This document shows, in pieces, positions 26,303-39,515 of a stretch of 64,000 nt of DNA. Position 1 is the first letter of the stretch. Each line of letters opens with the position of its first letter. Both the position numbers and the translations under genes were made by a program. The notes beneath the pieces are model-generated. The model was not told where the DNA came from, did not search any database, and saw only the letters and a list, made by a program, of their open reading frames with translations. Source of the stretch: Antedon mediterranea (lineage: Eukaryota; Echinodermata; Crinoidea; Comatulida; Antedonidae); assembly GCF_964355755.1 (NCBI RefSeq), contig NC_092675.1:23538412-23602411 (forward strand). The letters run 5' to 3'.

Positions 26303-26587
26303 TTGTACAATTATGGTTATTAAAACACTTAATAGCAATATTGCCTGTGGATGTGTATGCACCACCTACTGTAAGAAACCTTCAGGATTTACTGACAACT
26401 TTAAAATCAACCTACTAAGTCAGTCAGACATCACTGAAAATAACATTATTATTACATACTTGTTAAACTACAACCTTTCAGTATTTGTATTTAGTTAAGT
26501 AATGTATGTATGTAGGCCTTGTATCCCATGGATGTAAACTTTATAACACTAGAACCACTATTAAGTGGACACTGTTGGGACCCAACA

Positions 26588-27683
26588 AAGTGGCCATTTA
26601 ATAGGGGTAGCCATAGTGTTAAAACATATATTTTCCTTGTTGATTTCATTGCAAAGTGGCCATTTAATAGGGTTGTCCCATGAGTAGGGGTTAGCCATAG
26701 TGTTAAAACATATATTTTCCTTGTTGATTTCATTGCAAAGTGGCCATTTAATAGGGTTGTCCCATGAGGGGGTTAGCCATAATGTTAAAACATATATTTT
26801 CCTTGTTGATTTCATTGCAAAGTGGCCATTTAATAGGGTTGTCCCATGAGTAGGGGTTAGCCATAGTGTTAAAACATATATTTTCCTTGTTGATTTCATT
26901 GCAAAGTGGCCATTTAATAGGGTTGTCCCATGAGTAGGGGTTAGCCATAATATTAAAACATATATTTTCCTTGTTGATTTCATTGCAAAGTGGCCATTTA
27001 ATAGAGTTGTCCCATGAGGGGCGTAAGCCACAATGTTAAAACATATATTTTCCTTGTTGATTTCATTGCAAAGTGGCCATTCAATAGGGTTGTCCCATGA
27101 GTAGTGGGTTAGCCATAATGTTAAAACATATATTTTCCTTGTTGATTTCATTGCAAAGTGGCCATTTGATAGGGTTGTCCCATGAGTAGGGGTTGTCCCA
27201 TGAGTAGGGGTTAGCCATAGTGTTAAAACATATATTTTTCTTGTTGATTTTATTGCAAAGTGGCCATTTAATAGGGTTGTCCCATGAGTAGGGGTTAGCC
27301 ATAATATTAAAACATATATTTTCCTTGTTGATTTCATTGCAAAGTGGCCATTTAATAGGGTTGTCCCATGAGTAGGGGTTAGCCATAATATTAAAACATA
27401 TATTTTCCTTGTTGATTTCATTGCAAAGTGGCCATTTAATAGGGTTGTCCCATGAGGGGGTTAGCCATAATGTTAAAACATATATTTTCCTTGTTGATTT
27501 CATTGCAAAGTGGCCATTTAATAGGGTTGTCCCATGAGTAGGGATTAGCCATAATGTTAAAACATATATTTTGCTTGTTGATTTCATTGCAAAGTGGCCA
27601 TTTAATAGGGTTGTCCCATGAGTAGGGGTTAGCCATAATGTTAAAACATATATTTTCCTTGTTGATTTCATTGCAAAGTGGCG
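26588..27683. repeat. ~84 bp minisatellite, about 13 copies
   Basis: Each unit contains GTGGCCATTTAATAGGGTTG, TCCCATGAGTAGGGGTTAGC, CATAATGTTAAAACATATA and TTTCCTTGTTGATTTCATTG. Units differ by small indels at TGAGTAGGGG versus TGAGGGG, and one unit has an internal GTTGTCCCATGAGTAGGG duplication (27175-27210). Because 84 is a multiple of three, all frames can stay open for long stretches on the minus strand, which creates spurious ORFs. It starts roughly 290 bp beyond the TFIIS polyadenylation signal. Confidence 0.95.
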
Positions 27684-28805
27684 AATAAATGCATGATAGC
27701 GATACTTATTTTACATTTCAAAACGTTTTAAGATTAATTTTTATGTAAATAGATTATTACAGTTAAATGCCTTAACCAAAAATATGAGTTCTAGGCAATG
27801 TGTATAATAATGATTTCATCATATTGTAGTTACATATACTTAATCAGCTGTAATGAAACTCGATCATATGCCCTGTGTCTGGTTGTCAATGGGTTTTCCT
27901 TTTCTGTCTTTGTGTGACTTCAACATGAAAAAACAGCTTTTTCTGTAAATCCACCAAGTTTTCTGAGAGTTAATTATCCTAAAGATTAGGTTTTTATATA
28001 GACTGTAACATATTAACATAGCAAATGATAGTTAGTAATTGCCAGTCTTGTCTTACAACACTGAAAGGCGCTAGGATTGATTCGTTTATTTAGTACATGG
28101 AAGAGGTTTTTATGATTTATCAAATGCCTAAAACAAAGATGGATTTATTAAGGGTGGGTTTACAGGAAGAATGTTGTTAGGGTTCTTCCTAATAAATTCT
28201 AGGAACAATTGTGTGTAACTTGTCTAGTTTTATCATTGTGTTTTGTTTTCCAAAGCATTTATTCCAGAATGTGATGTGTGTTATTGACTCGAACCCTTGC
28301 AGATGTTATGGCTACGTATTATGGTTCCACTTATTTGCACATTAGTGCTCTTTTTTATAAAGGGAACGGGACTGTGAACCTGCGATGTGATTGCGTCGCG
28401 TCCAGAGCTTTTTGAATCACATGAGTATTATTCAAACCGTCACAACCCATTTGCTGACATTGTTTGCGGTTCGCGTTCACGACAGTCGTCTGTTGTCGAT
28501 ACTTTTAACAATAATTTACATTACAAAGCCACAAATATCTAAACTCATTATATATCTAAATCTAAATTCTTCTTCTAAAAAAAAAAATAATTGTCAATAA
28601 TATAAAGGTAGGGTAGTAATCTATAATCGTAAAATCTATGATAAAGGAATCACATAAAAATAAAGCCTCGCCGCATTGAACCGGCAAAACAGTAATATCA
28701 CCAAAAATCCCCTTTATCATAGATACAATAATAGATATTATATCAAACCCTTTATCAGGAGTTTGACTGAATGAATGAATGGTACCAGGCTACAACAAAC
28801 GTTAA
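27684..28805. other. Spacer between minisatellite and array
   Basis: AT-rich, no exon-like ORF. The last 200 bp, before the first array monomer, carry no copy of the monomer. Confidence 0.6.
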
Positions 28806-30328
28806 CTAGACATGAAACTCGTCACTTTGACGAGTTAGTTATCCGCACCACGACAAACGCCACGTGCACGTCATACGTTGGAATATTGCACACAGATAAA
28901 GATTATGGCATTATGACAAGAACTGAAGAATATGATATGCTGTTAGTGCTGAATTCTGTCAATTTTGTGTCATATAGTATATACATGCAAACAGTATAAT
29001 CTGTATACATATTACATACAGTGTAGAATAGGTGAAATTACGGGACCCGCCATTTATTCCAATTTTTAACATGGCGACGGTATCAAAATGAAACACTTAG
29101 ATAGCAATTTCAGAAGGAAATTATCTTAGGAACAACATATTAACGTGTAGAAGAAATTTGAATACGTAAAATATAGATGCGCACCCTTTTAAATGTGATG
29201 AACTATTACGCAAAATATAAAAATACAACTTTTTTTATTCAACTGGCCATATGATGACGTCACAACATCCGATTGGCAAAATGTTTACATGAATTCGTAT
29301 CTACAATCCAATTGCTTCCAGAAAACGTTTTAATCGTGATTATCACATTTTATTCTTACGAGCTATTACAGAATAAAATTTACTGTAAAGATGAAATTAA
29401 TGACCCACGTAATTAAAATTTTTAGGCATGATGACGTCATAAAAATTAAAATATTTTTATCTCATGCTAAAGAAAGTTGATTGACCTACACAATGTATAA
29501 ATGTAGGAGAAAAAGGAAAACAGATAAGCGTGATGCGCTCCATTGAATGTGATGAGCAATAACGAAAGAGACAAAAATCCTATATTTTACATTCGTGTGG
29601 CCATACGATGACGTCACAATGTTTTTTTAGCCTTATCGATGCATGATCCGATATCTACAACTCATCAACTTCTAGATTTTGTAATAAAAATAAACGGTTC
29701 ACGGTTTACTTTAGAAACTATGACTGTTTAAAAAAAGACAAAATTTTGACGATTTTTTAAGCTTTTTCATAAAAAACGCGCATGAAATGTTTAATTCAAC
29801 GTGTTCGTGTGGCGTTATTTAAATTGGAAAAGGTCTAAATTGTTTTCAAAATTACTAGGAAAGACTTGAAAAATATAATTCAAGAAAAAAAAAATGTTTT
29901 TAACGCTACGTGCGCACCGCGTGCGTAAAAAATTGCGCGCCCGTGGGAATTTTTGACATGCTCAAAATGACAAGAAACGCATAAAAAGTTGATTAGAAAT
30001 TAATTTTGCGCATTTTGAAATTTTAAATGCGCGTGCGTGCGTAACTTCTTGTGAAACATGCCATTTCTAATCCGTAGAAAGTTTGCCCCTGATATGACTT
30101 AAATTTTGTCAAAGTGTCAATACTAAATGACTTTTGGTTTTTAATCTATGATCAATCATTGAAATTCATAAAATTGCGCGTAAGTCACGTTGCGCAACTA
30201 TGACGTCATTCAAAAATAGGAGGTGCACAACTTCACGTAAATGCCCATATGTTGTCAAAGTTATGAAATGTTATGTTTACACATTTTAGAGAAACGCGAT
30301 CCACAAAAAGGAAGGATGGAAAGAAGAA
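28806..30328 (+). repeat. Array monomer 1
   Basis: First, apparently complete monomer, about 1523 bp. Its two internal halves are visible: GGCCATATGATGACGTCAC near 29246 and the related GGCCATACGATGACGTCAC near 29600. Confidence 0.9.
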
Positions 30329-32126
30329 CTAGACATGAAACTCGTCACTTTGACGAGTTAGTTATCCGCACCACGACAAACGCCACGTGCACGTCATACG
30401 TTTGAATATTGCACACCGAAAAAGATTATGTCATTATGACCTGAACTGAAGAATATGATGTGTTGTTAGTACTGAATGCTGTATATTTTCTGTCATATAG
30501 TATACACAGTATAATCTGTATACATGTCACAAACAGTGTAAAATAGGTGAAATTACGGGACCCATATTTTATTTTAATTTTCAAAAGGAAACGCGAAGGT
30601 ACTGTAGTAATTTCGGAAGAAAATTATCTCAGCAACAACATATTAACGTTTAGAAGAAATTTGAATACGTGAAACATTAATGCGCGCTTTTTTAAATGTA
30701 ATGAACTATGACGCAAAAGATGAAAATATGACTTTGTTTATTTAACTGGCCATATGATGACGTCACAACATCTGATTGGCGAAAAGTTCACATGATTTCG
30801 TATCTACAATCCCATAGCTTCCTGAAAACGTTATAATCGTGATTATCACATTTTATTCTTACGAGCTATAACAGATTAAAATTTACTGTAAAGATGAAAT
30901 TAATGACGCTGTTAATTAAAATTTTTAGGCATGGCGACGTCATAAAAATTAAAATTATTTTTAACTCATGCGTAAGATAGTTGATTGACCTAGACAATAT
31001 TAAAATCTCAGAGAAAAAGGAATACAGATAGGCGTGATGCGCTCCATTGAATATGATGAGCAATAATGAAAGAGACAAAAATCCTATATTTTACATTCGT
31101 GTGGCCATACGATGACGTCACAATGTCCGGTTAGCCATATTGATTCATGATCCGATTTCTACAACTCATCAACTTCCAGAATATGTAATTAAAAAAAAGT
31201 TCACCTCGTTGTTTAGAATCTATGACTGTTTAAAAAAAGGCATAATTTTGACAAATTTTTGAACTTTTTCATCAAAAACGCACGTAAAGTATCCAATTCA
31301 ACGTGCCCGTATGACGTAATTGTAAGTCGAAATTGTTTTAAAATTGGTAAAATTACTATAAAAGGCTGGAAAAACATAATTCAATAAAAAAAAAATACTT
31401 TTAGCGCTACGTGCGCACCACGCACATAAAATTGTTCGCGCGCGTGGGAAATTTTGACATGGTCAAAATGTCATGATCAGCGTAGAAAGTTGATTAAAAA
31501 TTAATTTTGCGCATTTTGAATTTTAAATGCGCGTGCGCGCGTAACTTTGTGTAAAACACGCAATTTTTTTCCACAGAAAGTTAGCGCATGATATAAATTC
31601 AACTTTTGCTAAGTTTCAATTTAAATTGGTATATGGTTTTAAATCTATGTTAAATACGCGAAATTCATAAAATCGTGCGTAAGTCACGTTGCGCATTTCT
31701 GACGTCATTCACAATAGGAGGTGCACAACTTCACGTGAATGCCCATATGTTGACAAAGTTATGAAATGTTATGTTTACACGTTTTTGAGATACGAGAGAT
31801 ACAAAAATAGAGGAGAAATGCGCGTGCGCGCGTAACGTCTTGTAAAACATGGCATTTTTAATCCACAAAAAGTTTGCCCTTGATATGACTTAAATTTTCA
31901 CAAAGTGTCAAAACAAATTTATGCTTGGTTTTTAGTCTATGATCAATCATAAAAAATCATAAAATCGCACGTAAGTCACGTTGCGCAACTCTGACGTCAT
32001 TAAAAAATAGGAGGTGCACAACTTCACGTAAATGTCCATATGATGACAAAGTTATGAAATGTTATGTGTACAAGTTTTTGAGATACGCGAGACACAAAAA
32101 TGGAGGAGAAAGAAAGAAGAATAATA
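30329..32126 (+). repeat. Array monomer 2, with duplicated 3' part
   Basis: About 1798 bp. The ~300 bp 3' segment starting at the GCGCGTGCGCGCGTAAC motif (about 31519) is repeated from about 31818, including the CACGTTGCGCA...GACGTCATT block. Confidence 0.85.
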
Positions 32127-33716
32127 CTAGACATGTAACTCGTCACTTTGACGAGTTAGTTATCCGCACGACAAACGCCACGTGCACGTCATACGTTGGA
32201 ATATTGCACACAGAAAAACATTATAGCATTATGACCTGAACTGAAAAATATGATATGTTGTTAGTGCTGAATTCTGTCAATTTTGTGTCAAATAGTATAT
32301 ATAGTATAATATGTATACATATTACATACACAGTGTAGAATAATTGAAATTATGGGACCTGCAATGTTGCAGTATCACATAGGTATATAAGATGTACCGA
32401 TTGCAACATTGACTGCCACATAAAATGTGGACGAGTGTCTCCAACCGAATATAATGGATAAGTGGAGATGCGCTCTATTAAACGTGATAAGCTATGACGA
32501 AAGATACAAAAATCCTATATTTTATATTCGTGTGGCCATACGATGACGTCACAATGTCCGGTTAGCCATATTAATGTATGATTCGATATTTACAACTCAC
32601 CAACTTCAAGAATATGTAATAAAAATAACTTTCACCGTTTAGTTTAGAAACTACGACTGTTTTAAAAAAGGCATAATTTTGACAAATTTTTGAACTTTTT
32701 CATCAAAAAAGCGCACAAATTGTTCAATTCGACGTGCTCGTATGACGTGATTTTAAGTCGAAATGGTTTAAAAGTTGGTAAAATTACTAAAAAAACGCTA
32801 GAAAAACATAAATCACGAGAAAAAAATATGTTTTCAACGCTACATGCGCACCGCGCACGTAAAAATTTGCAGGTGCGTGAGAATTTTTGACATGCTTAAA
32901 ATTACATGAAACGCGTAGAAAGTTGATTAGAAATTAATTTTGCGCATTTTGAAATTTTAAATGCGCGTGCGCGCGTAACTTTGTGTGAAACATGCCATTT
33001 TTAATCCACATAAAATTGACTCTTGATATAAATTAAATTTTCACCAAGTCTCAATACAAATCGACTTTTGGTTTTTAATCTATGATCAATCATTTAAATT
33101 CATAAAATTGCGTGCAAGTCACGTTGCGCAACTCTGACGTTTTTCAAAAATAGGATGTGCACAACTTCACGTAAATGTCTATATTTTGACAAAGTTACGA
33201 TATGTTCTGTTTACACATTTTAGAGAAACAGGCTCACAAAAAAAGGAAGAAAGTGAAATTTTAAATGCGCGTGCGCGCGTAATTTCTTGCAAAACATACC
33301 ATTTTTAATCGATAGAAAGTTAGCGTAAGATATAAATTAAACTTTTGCCAAGTTTCAGTTTAAAATGTTTTATGGTTTTCGATCTATGTTAAATACGCGA
33401 AATTCATAAAATCGCGCGTAAGTCACGTTGCGCAACTCTGACGTCATTCAAAAATAGGAGGTGCACAAGTTCACGTAAATGCCCACATGTTGTCAAAGTT
33501 ATGAAATGTTATGTTTACACATTTCAGAGAAACGCTCTACACAAAAATGGAAGGAAAGAAAGAAGAATAATACAGAAAAAAAAAGTGATGATCCCATACA
33601 ATAACAAGGAGTTATCCGCCAAGTGCGGATAACTAATAAAGAAAAAAAAAAAAAAGATCCAGGACGATTACAAGGAGTTATCCGCTACTAAGCGGATAAC
33701 TAATAATACAGAAAAA
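32127..33716 (+). repeat. Array monomer 3, first half replaced
   Basis: Most of the first half is missing and replaced by a short segment with an inverted repeat, CAATGTTGCA ... TGCAACATTG (about 32363-32412). The 3' part is partly duplicated from about 33254. It ends with two GTTATCCGC hairpins (33611-33633, 33677-33700) separated by A-rich DNA. Confidence 0.85.
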
Positions 33717-34859
33717 CTAGATTTGAACTCGTCACTTTGACGAGTTCGGGTTATCCGCAGCGCAAAAGCCACGTGCACGTCATACGGTAGAATATTGCGC
33801 GCAGAAAAACGATTATGCCATTGAAAAAATGTTAGCGCGCTCTCTCTATTTTGTGTCACGTCTAAGTATATACGGTATAACACTATGTACTGTATACGTA
33901 CTACATACAGTGCACAATAGGTGCAAATAAGTGACCAAAGTTATTGACGCTTTTGCACATGATGACGTCATAAACATTTTAAAAATGGTGAATCATGCGA
34001 AAGATAATTGATTGACCTAGACAATATATAAAAATGGAGGGAAATGGAATACGGATAAGTGGAGATGCGCTCTATTAAATGTGATGAGCTATGCGAAAAA
34101 GACAAAAATCCTATATTTTATATTCGAGTGGCCATACGATGACGTCATAATGTCCAGTTAGCCATATCGATGCATGATTTGATATCTACCACTCATCATC
34201 TTTCAGAATCTGAAATTTTAAAAATGTTCACCACGGAGTTTAGAATCTATGACTTTTTAAAGAAAGGCATAATTTTCACGAATTTTTGAACTTTTTCATC
34301 AAAAACGCGCGCAAATTGTTCAATTCGACGTGCTTGTATGACGTAATTTTAAGTCGAAATTGATTGAAAATTGGTAATTTTACTAGAAAAGGCCGAAAAA
34401 ACAAAAATCAAGCAAAAAAAAAGATATTTTTGCGCCACGTGCGTACGCGCGCGTAAAAAAATTGCGCACGCGTGGGAATTTTTGAAATGCTCAAAATGAC
34501 ATGAAACGCGTAGAAAGTTGATTAGAAGTTGATTTTTCGCATTTTGAAATTTTAAACGCGCGTGCGCGCGTAACTTTTTTTTAAACATGCCATTTTTAAT
34601 CCATAGAAAGTTTGCCCTTGATATGACTTAAATTTTCTCCAAGTGTTATTACAAAATGACTTTTGGTTTATAATCTATGACCAATCATTGAAATTCATAA
34701 AATCGCGCGTAAGTCACGTTGCGCAACTCTGACGTCATTCAAAATATGGAGGTGCACAACTTCAGGTAAATGTCCATATAATGAAAAAGTTATACAAAAG
34801 ATATATTCACAAGAAATAGGGGATATGCTGCTCACAAAAATCCGGGAAAGAAAGAAGAA
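33717..34859 (+). repeat. Array monomer 4, shortened
   Basis: About 1143 bp with a diverged header (CTAGATTTGAACTCG, GAGTTCGGGTTATCCGC). The first internal half is largely deleted. Confidence 0.85.
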
Positions 34860-36435
34860 CTAGACATGAAACTCGTCACTTTGACGAGTTAGTTATCCGC
34901 ACCACGACAAACGCCACGTGCACGTCATACGTTGGAATATTGCACACAGATAAAGATTATGGCATTATGACAAGAACTGAAGAATATGATATGCTGTTAG
35001 TGCTGAATTTTGTCAATTTTGTGTCATATAGTATATACAGTGCAAACCGTAATCTGTATACATATTACATACAGTGTAGAATAGGTGAAATTACTGGACC
35101 CGCCATTTATTCAAATTTTTAACATGGCGACGGTATCAAAATGGAACACTTAGATAGCAATTTCGGAAGGAAATTATCTCAGGAACAACATATTCAAGTG
35201 TAGAAGAAATTTTAATACGTAAAATATAGATGTGCGCCCTTTTAAATGTGATGAACTATTACGTAAAATATGAAAAAACGACTTTTTTTATTCAACTGGC
35301 CATATGATGACGTCAGAACATCCGATTGGCAAAATGTTTACATGAATTCGTATCTACAATCCAATAGCTTCCAGAAAACGTTGTAATCATGATTATCACT
35401 TTTTATTCTGACGAGCTATAACAGATTGAAATTTAATTTAAAGATGAAAATATGTGACCCACGTTATTTACATTTTAGACATGATGACGTTAGAAAAATT
35501 AAAATATATTTAACTCATGCGAAAGATAGTTGATTGACGGAGACAATATTAAAATCTCGGGGGAAATGGAATACGTATAAGCGAGATGCGCTCTGTTGAA
35601 TGTGATGAGCAATAACGAAAGAGACAAAAATCCTATATTTTACATTCGTGTGGCCATACGATGACATCACAATGTCCGGTTAGCCATATTGATTCATGAT
35701 CCGATATCTACAACTCATCAACTTCCAGAATATGTAATTAAAAAAAGGTTTACCTCGTAGTTTAGAATCTATGACTGTTTAAAAAAAGGCATAATTTTGA
35801 CAAATTGTTGAACTTTTTCATTAAAAAGGCGTGCAAATTGAACAATTCGACGTGCTCGTATGACGTAATTTTAAGTAGAAATTGTATAAAAATTGGTCAA
35901 ATTACTATAAAAGGCTTATAAAACATAATTCACGCAAAAAAAAAGATGTTTTAGCGCTACGTTCGCCACCGCGCGCGTAAAAATTTGCGCGCCCGTGGGA
36001 ATTTTTTACATGCGCAAAATGTCATGAATCGCGTAAAAAGTTGATTAGAAATTAATTTTGCGCAATTTGAAATTTTAAATACGCGTGCGCGCGTAACTTC
36101 TTGTAAAACGTGCCATTTTTAATCCACAAAAAGTTTGCCCCTGATATGACTTAAATTTTCACAAAGTGTCAAAACAAAATTATGCTTGGTTTTTAGTCTA
36201 TGATCAATCATAAAAAATCATAAAATCGCGCGTAAGTCATGTTGCGCAACTCTGACGTCATTCAAAAATAGGAGGTGCACAACTTCACGTAAATGCCCAT
36301 ATGTTGATAAAGTTATGAAATGTTATGTTTACAAGTTTTTGAGATACGTTCTGCACAAAAATGGGGGAGAAAGAAAGAAGCAGAAAAAGATCCAGGACGA
36401 TTACAAGGAGTTATCCGCTCAATGCGGATAACTAA
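34860..36435 (+). repeat. Array monomer 5
   Basis: Complete, closely similar to monomer 1 through the first half. It ends with a GTTATCCGC-TCAAT-GCGGATAAC hairpin at 36410-36433. Confidence 0.85.
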
Positions 36436-37987
36436 CTAGACATGAAACTCGTCACTTTGACGAGTTAGTTATCCGCACGACAGATGCCACGTGCACGTCA
36501 TACGTTAAAAACTATAATAAGAGGTGGTCCTGTATTTTCGCCTTGTAGCCTATTATAATTATACAGTACACTGTGTATAAAAGAAGACATTAATTCTACA
36601 TGATACAGAGGGCAGCAAACAACAATTTGCTCACATCAGAGACTATGCTGGTGTACATTGTACTACTGTATTATTATATGACATATTAACTGAATTATGG
36701 GACCTGCCTTTAATTCAAATATTTAACATGATGACGTCATAAAAAAAACAACACAACGATAGCAATTTCTGAAGAAAATTATCTTAGCAACAACATATTA
36801 ACGTGTAGAAGAAATTTGAATACGTAAAATGTTGGTGCGCGCACATTTAAATGTGATGAACTATTACGCAAAATATGAAAATACGACTCTTTTTATTCAA
36901 CTGGCAATATGATGACGTCACAACATCCGATTGGCAAAATGTTTACATGAATTCGTATCTACAATCCTATAGCTTCCAGAAAACGTTTTAATCGTGATTA
37001 TCACATTTTATTCTTACGAGCTATTACAGATTAAAATTTACTGTAAAGATGAAATTAATGACCCACGTAATTAAAATTTTTAGGCATGATGACGTTATAA
37101 AAATTAAAATATTTTTATCTCATGCTAAAGAAAGTTGATTAACCTAGACAATATATAAATATAGGAGAAAAAGGAATACAGATAAGCGTGATGCGCTCCA
37201 TTGAATGTGATGAGCAATAACGAAACAGACAAAAATCCTATATTTTACATTCGTGTGGCCATACGATTACGTCACAATGTTTTTTTGGCCTTATCGATGC
37301 ATGATCCGATATCTGCAACTCATCGACTTCTAGATTTTGTAATAAAAATAAACGGTTCACGGTTTACTTTAGAAACTATGACTGTTTAAAAAAAGACATT
37401 ATTTTGATGATTTTTTAAGCTTTTTCATAAAAAACGCGCACAAATTGTCTAATTCAACGTGTTCGTATGGCGTTATTTAAACTGGAAAAGTTCTAAATTG
37501 TTTTCAAAATTACTAGGAAAGGCTTGAAAAATATAATTCAAGAGAAAAAAATATGTTTTTATCGCTACGTGCGCACCGCGTGCGTAAAAAATCGCGCGCC
37601 CGTGGGAATTTTTGACATGCTCAAAATGACATGAAACGCGTAAAAAGTTGATTAGAAATTAATTTTGCGCATTTTGAAATTTTAAATGCGTGTGCGCGCG
37701 TAACTTCTTGTGAAACATGCCATTTTTAATCCGTAGAAAGTTTGCCCCTGATATGACTTAAATTTTGTCAAAGTGTCAATACTAAATGACTTTTGGTTTT
37801 TAATCTATGATCAATCATTGAAATTCATAAAATTGCGCGTAAGTCACGTTGCGCAACTATGACGTCATTCAAAAATAGGAGGTGCACAACTTCACGTAAA
37901 TGCCCATATGTTGTCAAAGTTATGAAATGTTATGTTTACACATTTTAGAGAAACGCGACTCACAAAAAGGAAGGAAGGAAAGAAGAA
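36436..37987 (+). repeat. Array monomer 6, header region replaced
   Basis: After the standard header about 200 bp differ from other monomers (AACTATAATAAGAGGTGGTC and following). From about 36700 it is very similar to monomer 1. Confidence 0.85.
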
Positions 37988-39515
37988 CTAGACATGTAAC
38001 TCGTCACTTTGACGAGTTTGGTTATCCGCCGCGCAAGTGGTGCAACATTAACATTAAGGGGATAGGTTGAGGACAAAAGGAAGTGTTCACGTTGGCATTA
38101 TGACCTGAACTGAAGAATATGATCTGTTGTTATTGCTGAATTTTATTATTTAAATTCATATATAGTATACACAGTATAATCTGTATCCATATCACATACA
38201 GTGTAGAATAGGTGAAATTACGGGACCCGCTATTTATTGCAATTTTTAACATGTTGATGGTTTTAAAATGAAACGCGAAGTTAGCAATTCCGAAAGAAAA
38301 TTATCTCAGCAACAACGTATTAGCGTGTAGAAGAAATTTGAATACGTTAAATATTGATGCGCGCTCTTTTAAATGTAATGAATTATGACGAAAAAGATGA
38401 AAATACGACCTTTTTTATTTAACTGGCCATATGATGACGTCACAACATCCGATTGGCAACATTTTTACATAATTTCATATCTACAATCCAATAGCTTCCA
38501 GAAAAAGTTTTAATCGTGATTATCACATTTTATTCTTACGAGCTATAACAGATTAAAATTTACTGTAAAGATGAAATTGATGCCACACGTGATTTAAATT
38601 TTTAGGCATGATGACGTCAAAAAAATTAAAATATTTTTAACTCATGCGAAAGATAGTTGATTGACCTAGACAATATCAAAATCGGGGTGAAAATGGAAAA
38701 CGGATAAGTGGAGATGCGCTCTATTCAATGTGATGAGCTATGACGAAAGATACAAAAATACTAAATTTTATATTCGCGTGGCCATACGATGACGTCACAA
38801 TGTCCGGTTAGCCATATTAATACCTGATCCGATATCTACAACTCATCTACTTCCAGAATATGTCATCCACAAAAATTTGACCGTCTAGTTTAGAAATTAC
38901 GACTGTTTAAAAAAAGGCATATTTTAAACGAATTTTTTAACCTTTTCATAAAAAACGCGCGCAAATTGTCCAATTCGACGTGCTCGTATGACGTATCTTT
39001 AAGTCGAAATTGTTTAAAATTTGGTAAAATTACTAGAAAAGGCTGGAAAAACATAAATCACGCGAAAAAAATACGTTTTCAATGCTACGTGCGCACCGCA
39101 CACGTAGAAATGTGCGCACGCGTGGGAATTTTTGACATGCTTAAAACGACATGAAACGCGTAGAAAGTTGATTATAAATAAATTTTGCGCATTTTGAAAT
39201 TTTAAATGTGCGTGCGCGCGTAACTTTGTGTAAAACACGCAATTTTTTTTCAACAGAAATTTAGCGCATGATATAAATTAAACTTTTGCAAAGTTTCACT
39301 TTAAAATGTTATTTGGTTTTCGACATATGTTAAATACGATAAAATCGTTAAATCGCGCGTACGTCACGTTGCGCAATTGTAAACATCATGAAAAGCTTCG
39401 CTTGACGACGTTACATAAATGTCAAAATGTTAACATAGTTAACAAAATGTTATGTTTGCGAGTTTTAGAGAAAAGCGTTACACAAAAATCATACAGAAAG
39501 AAAGAAGAAGAATAA
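37988..39515 (+). repeat. Array monomer 7, CGCGCAAGTGG subtype
   Basis: Header continues GTTTGGTTATCCGCCGCGC and AAGTGGTGCAACATTAAC instead of the usual GCCACGTGCACGTC. The same subtype recurs as monomers 11 and 12. The corresponding part of monomer 12 lies 8545 bp downstream. Confidence 0.85.

Noticed and set aside
26561-27671. Long minus-strand ORFs (up to 286 aa)
   Set aside because: They are translations of the 84-bp minisatellite in different frames, with no start context, splice sites or known domain.
26588-27683. CRISPR-like regular repeat
   Set aside because: There are no unique spacers, the whole unit repeats, and the DNA is clearly eukaryotic.
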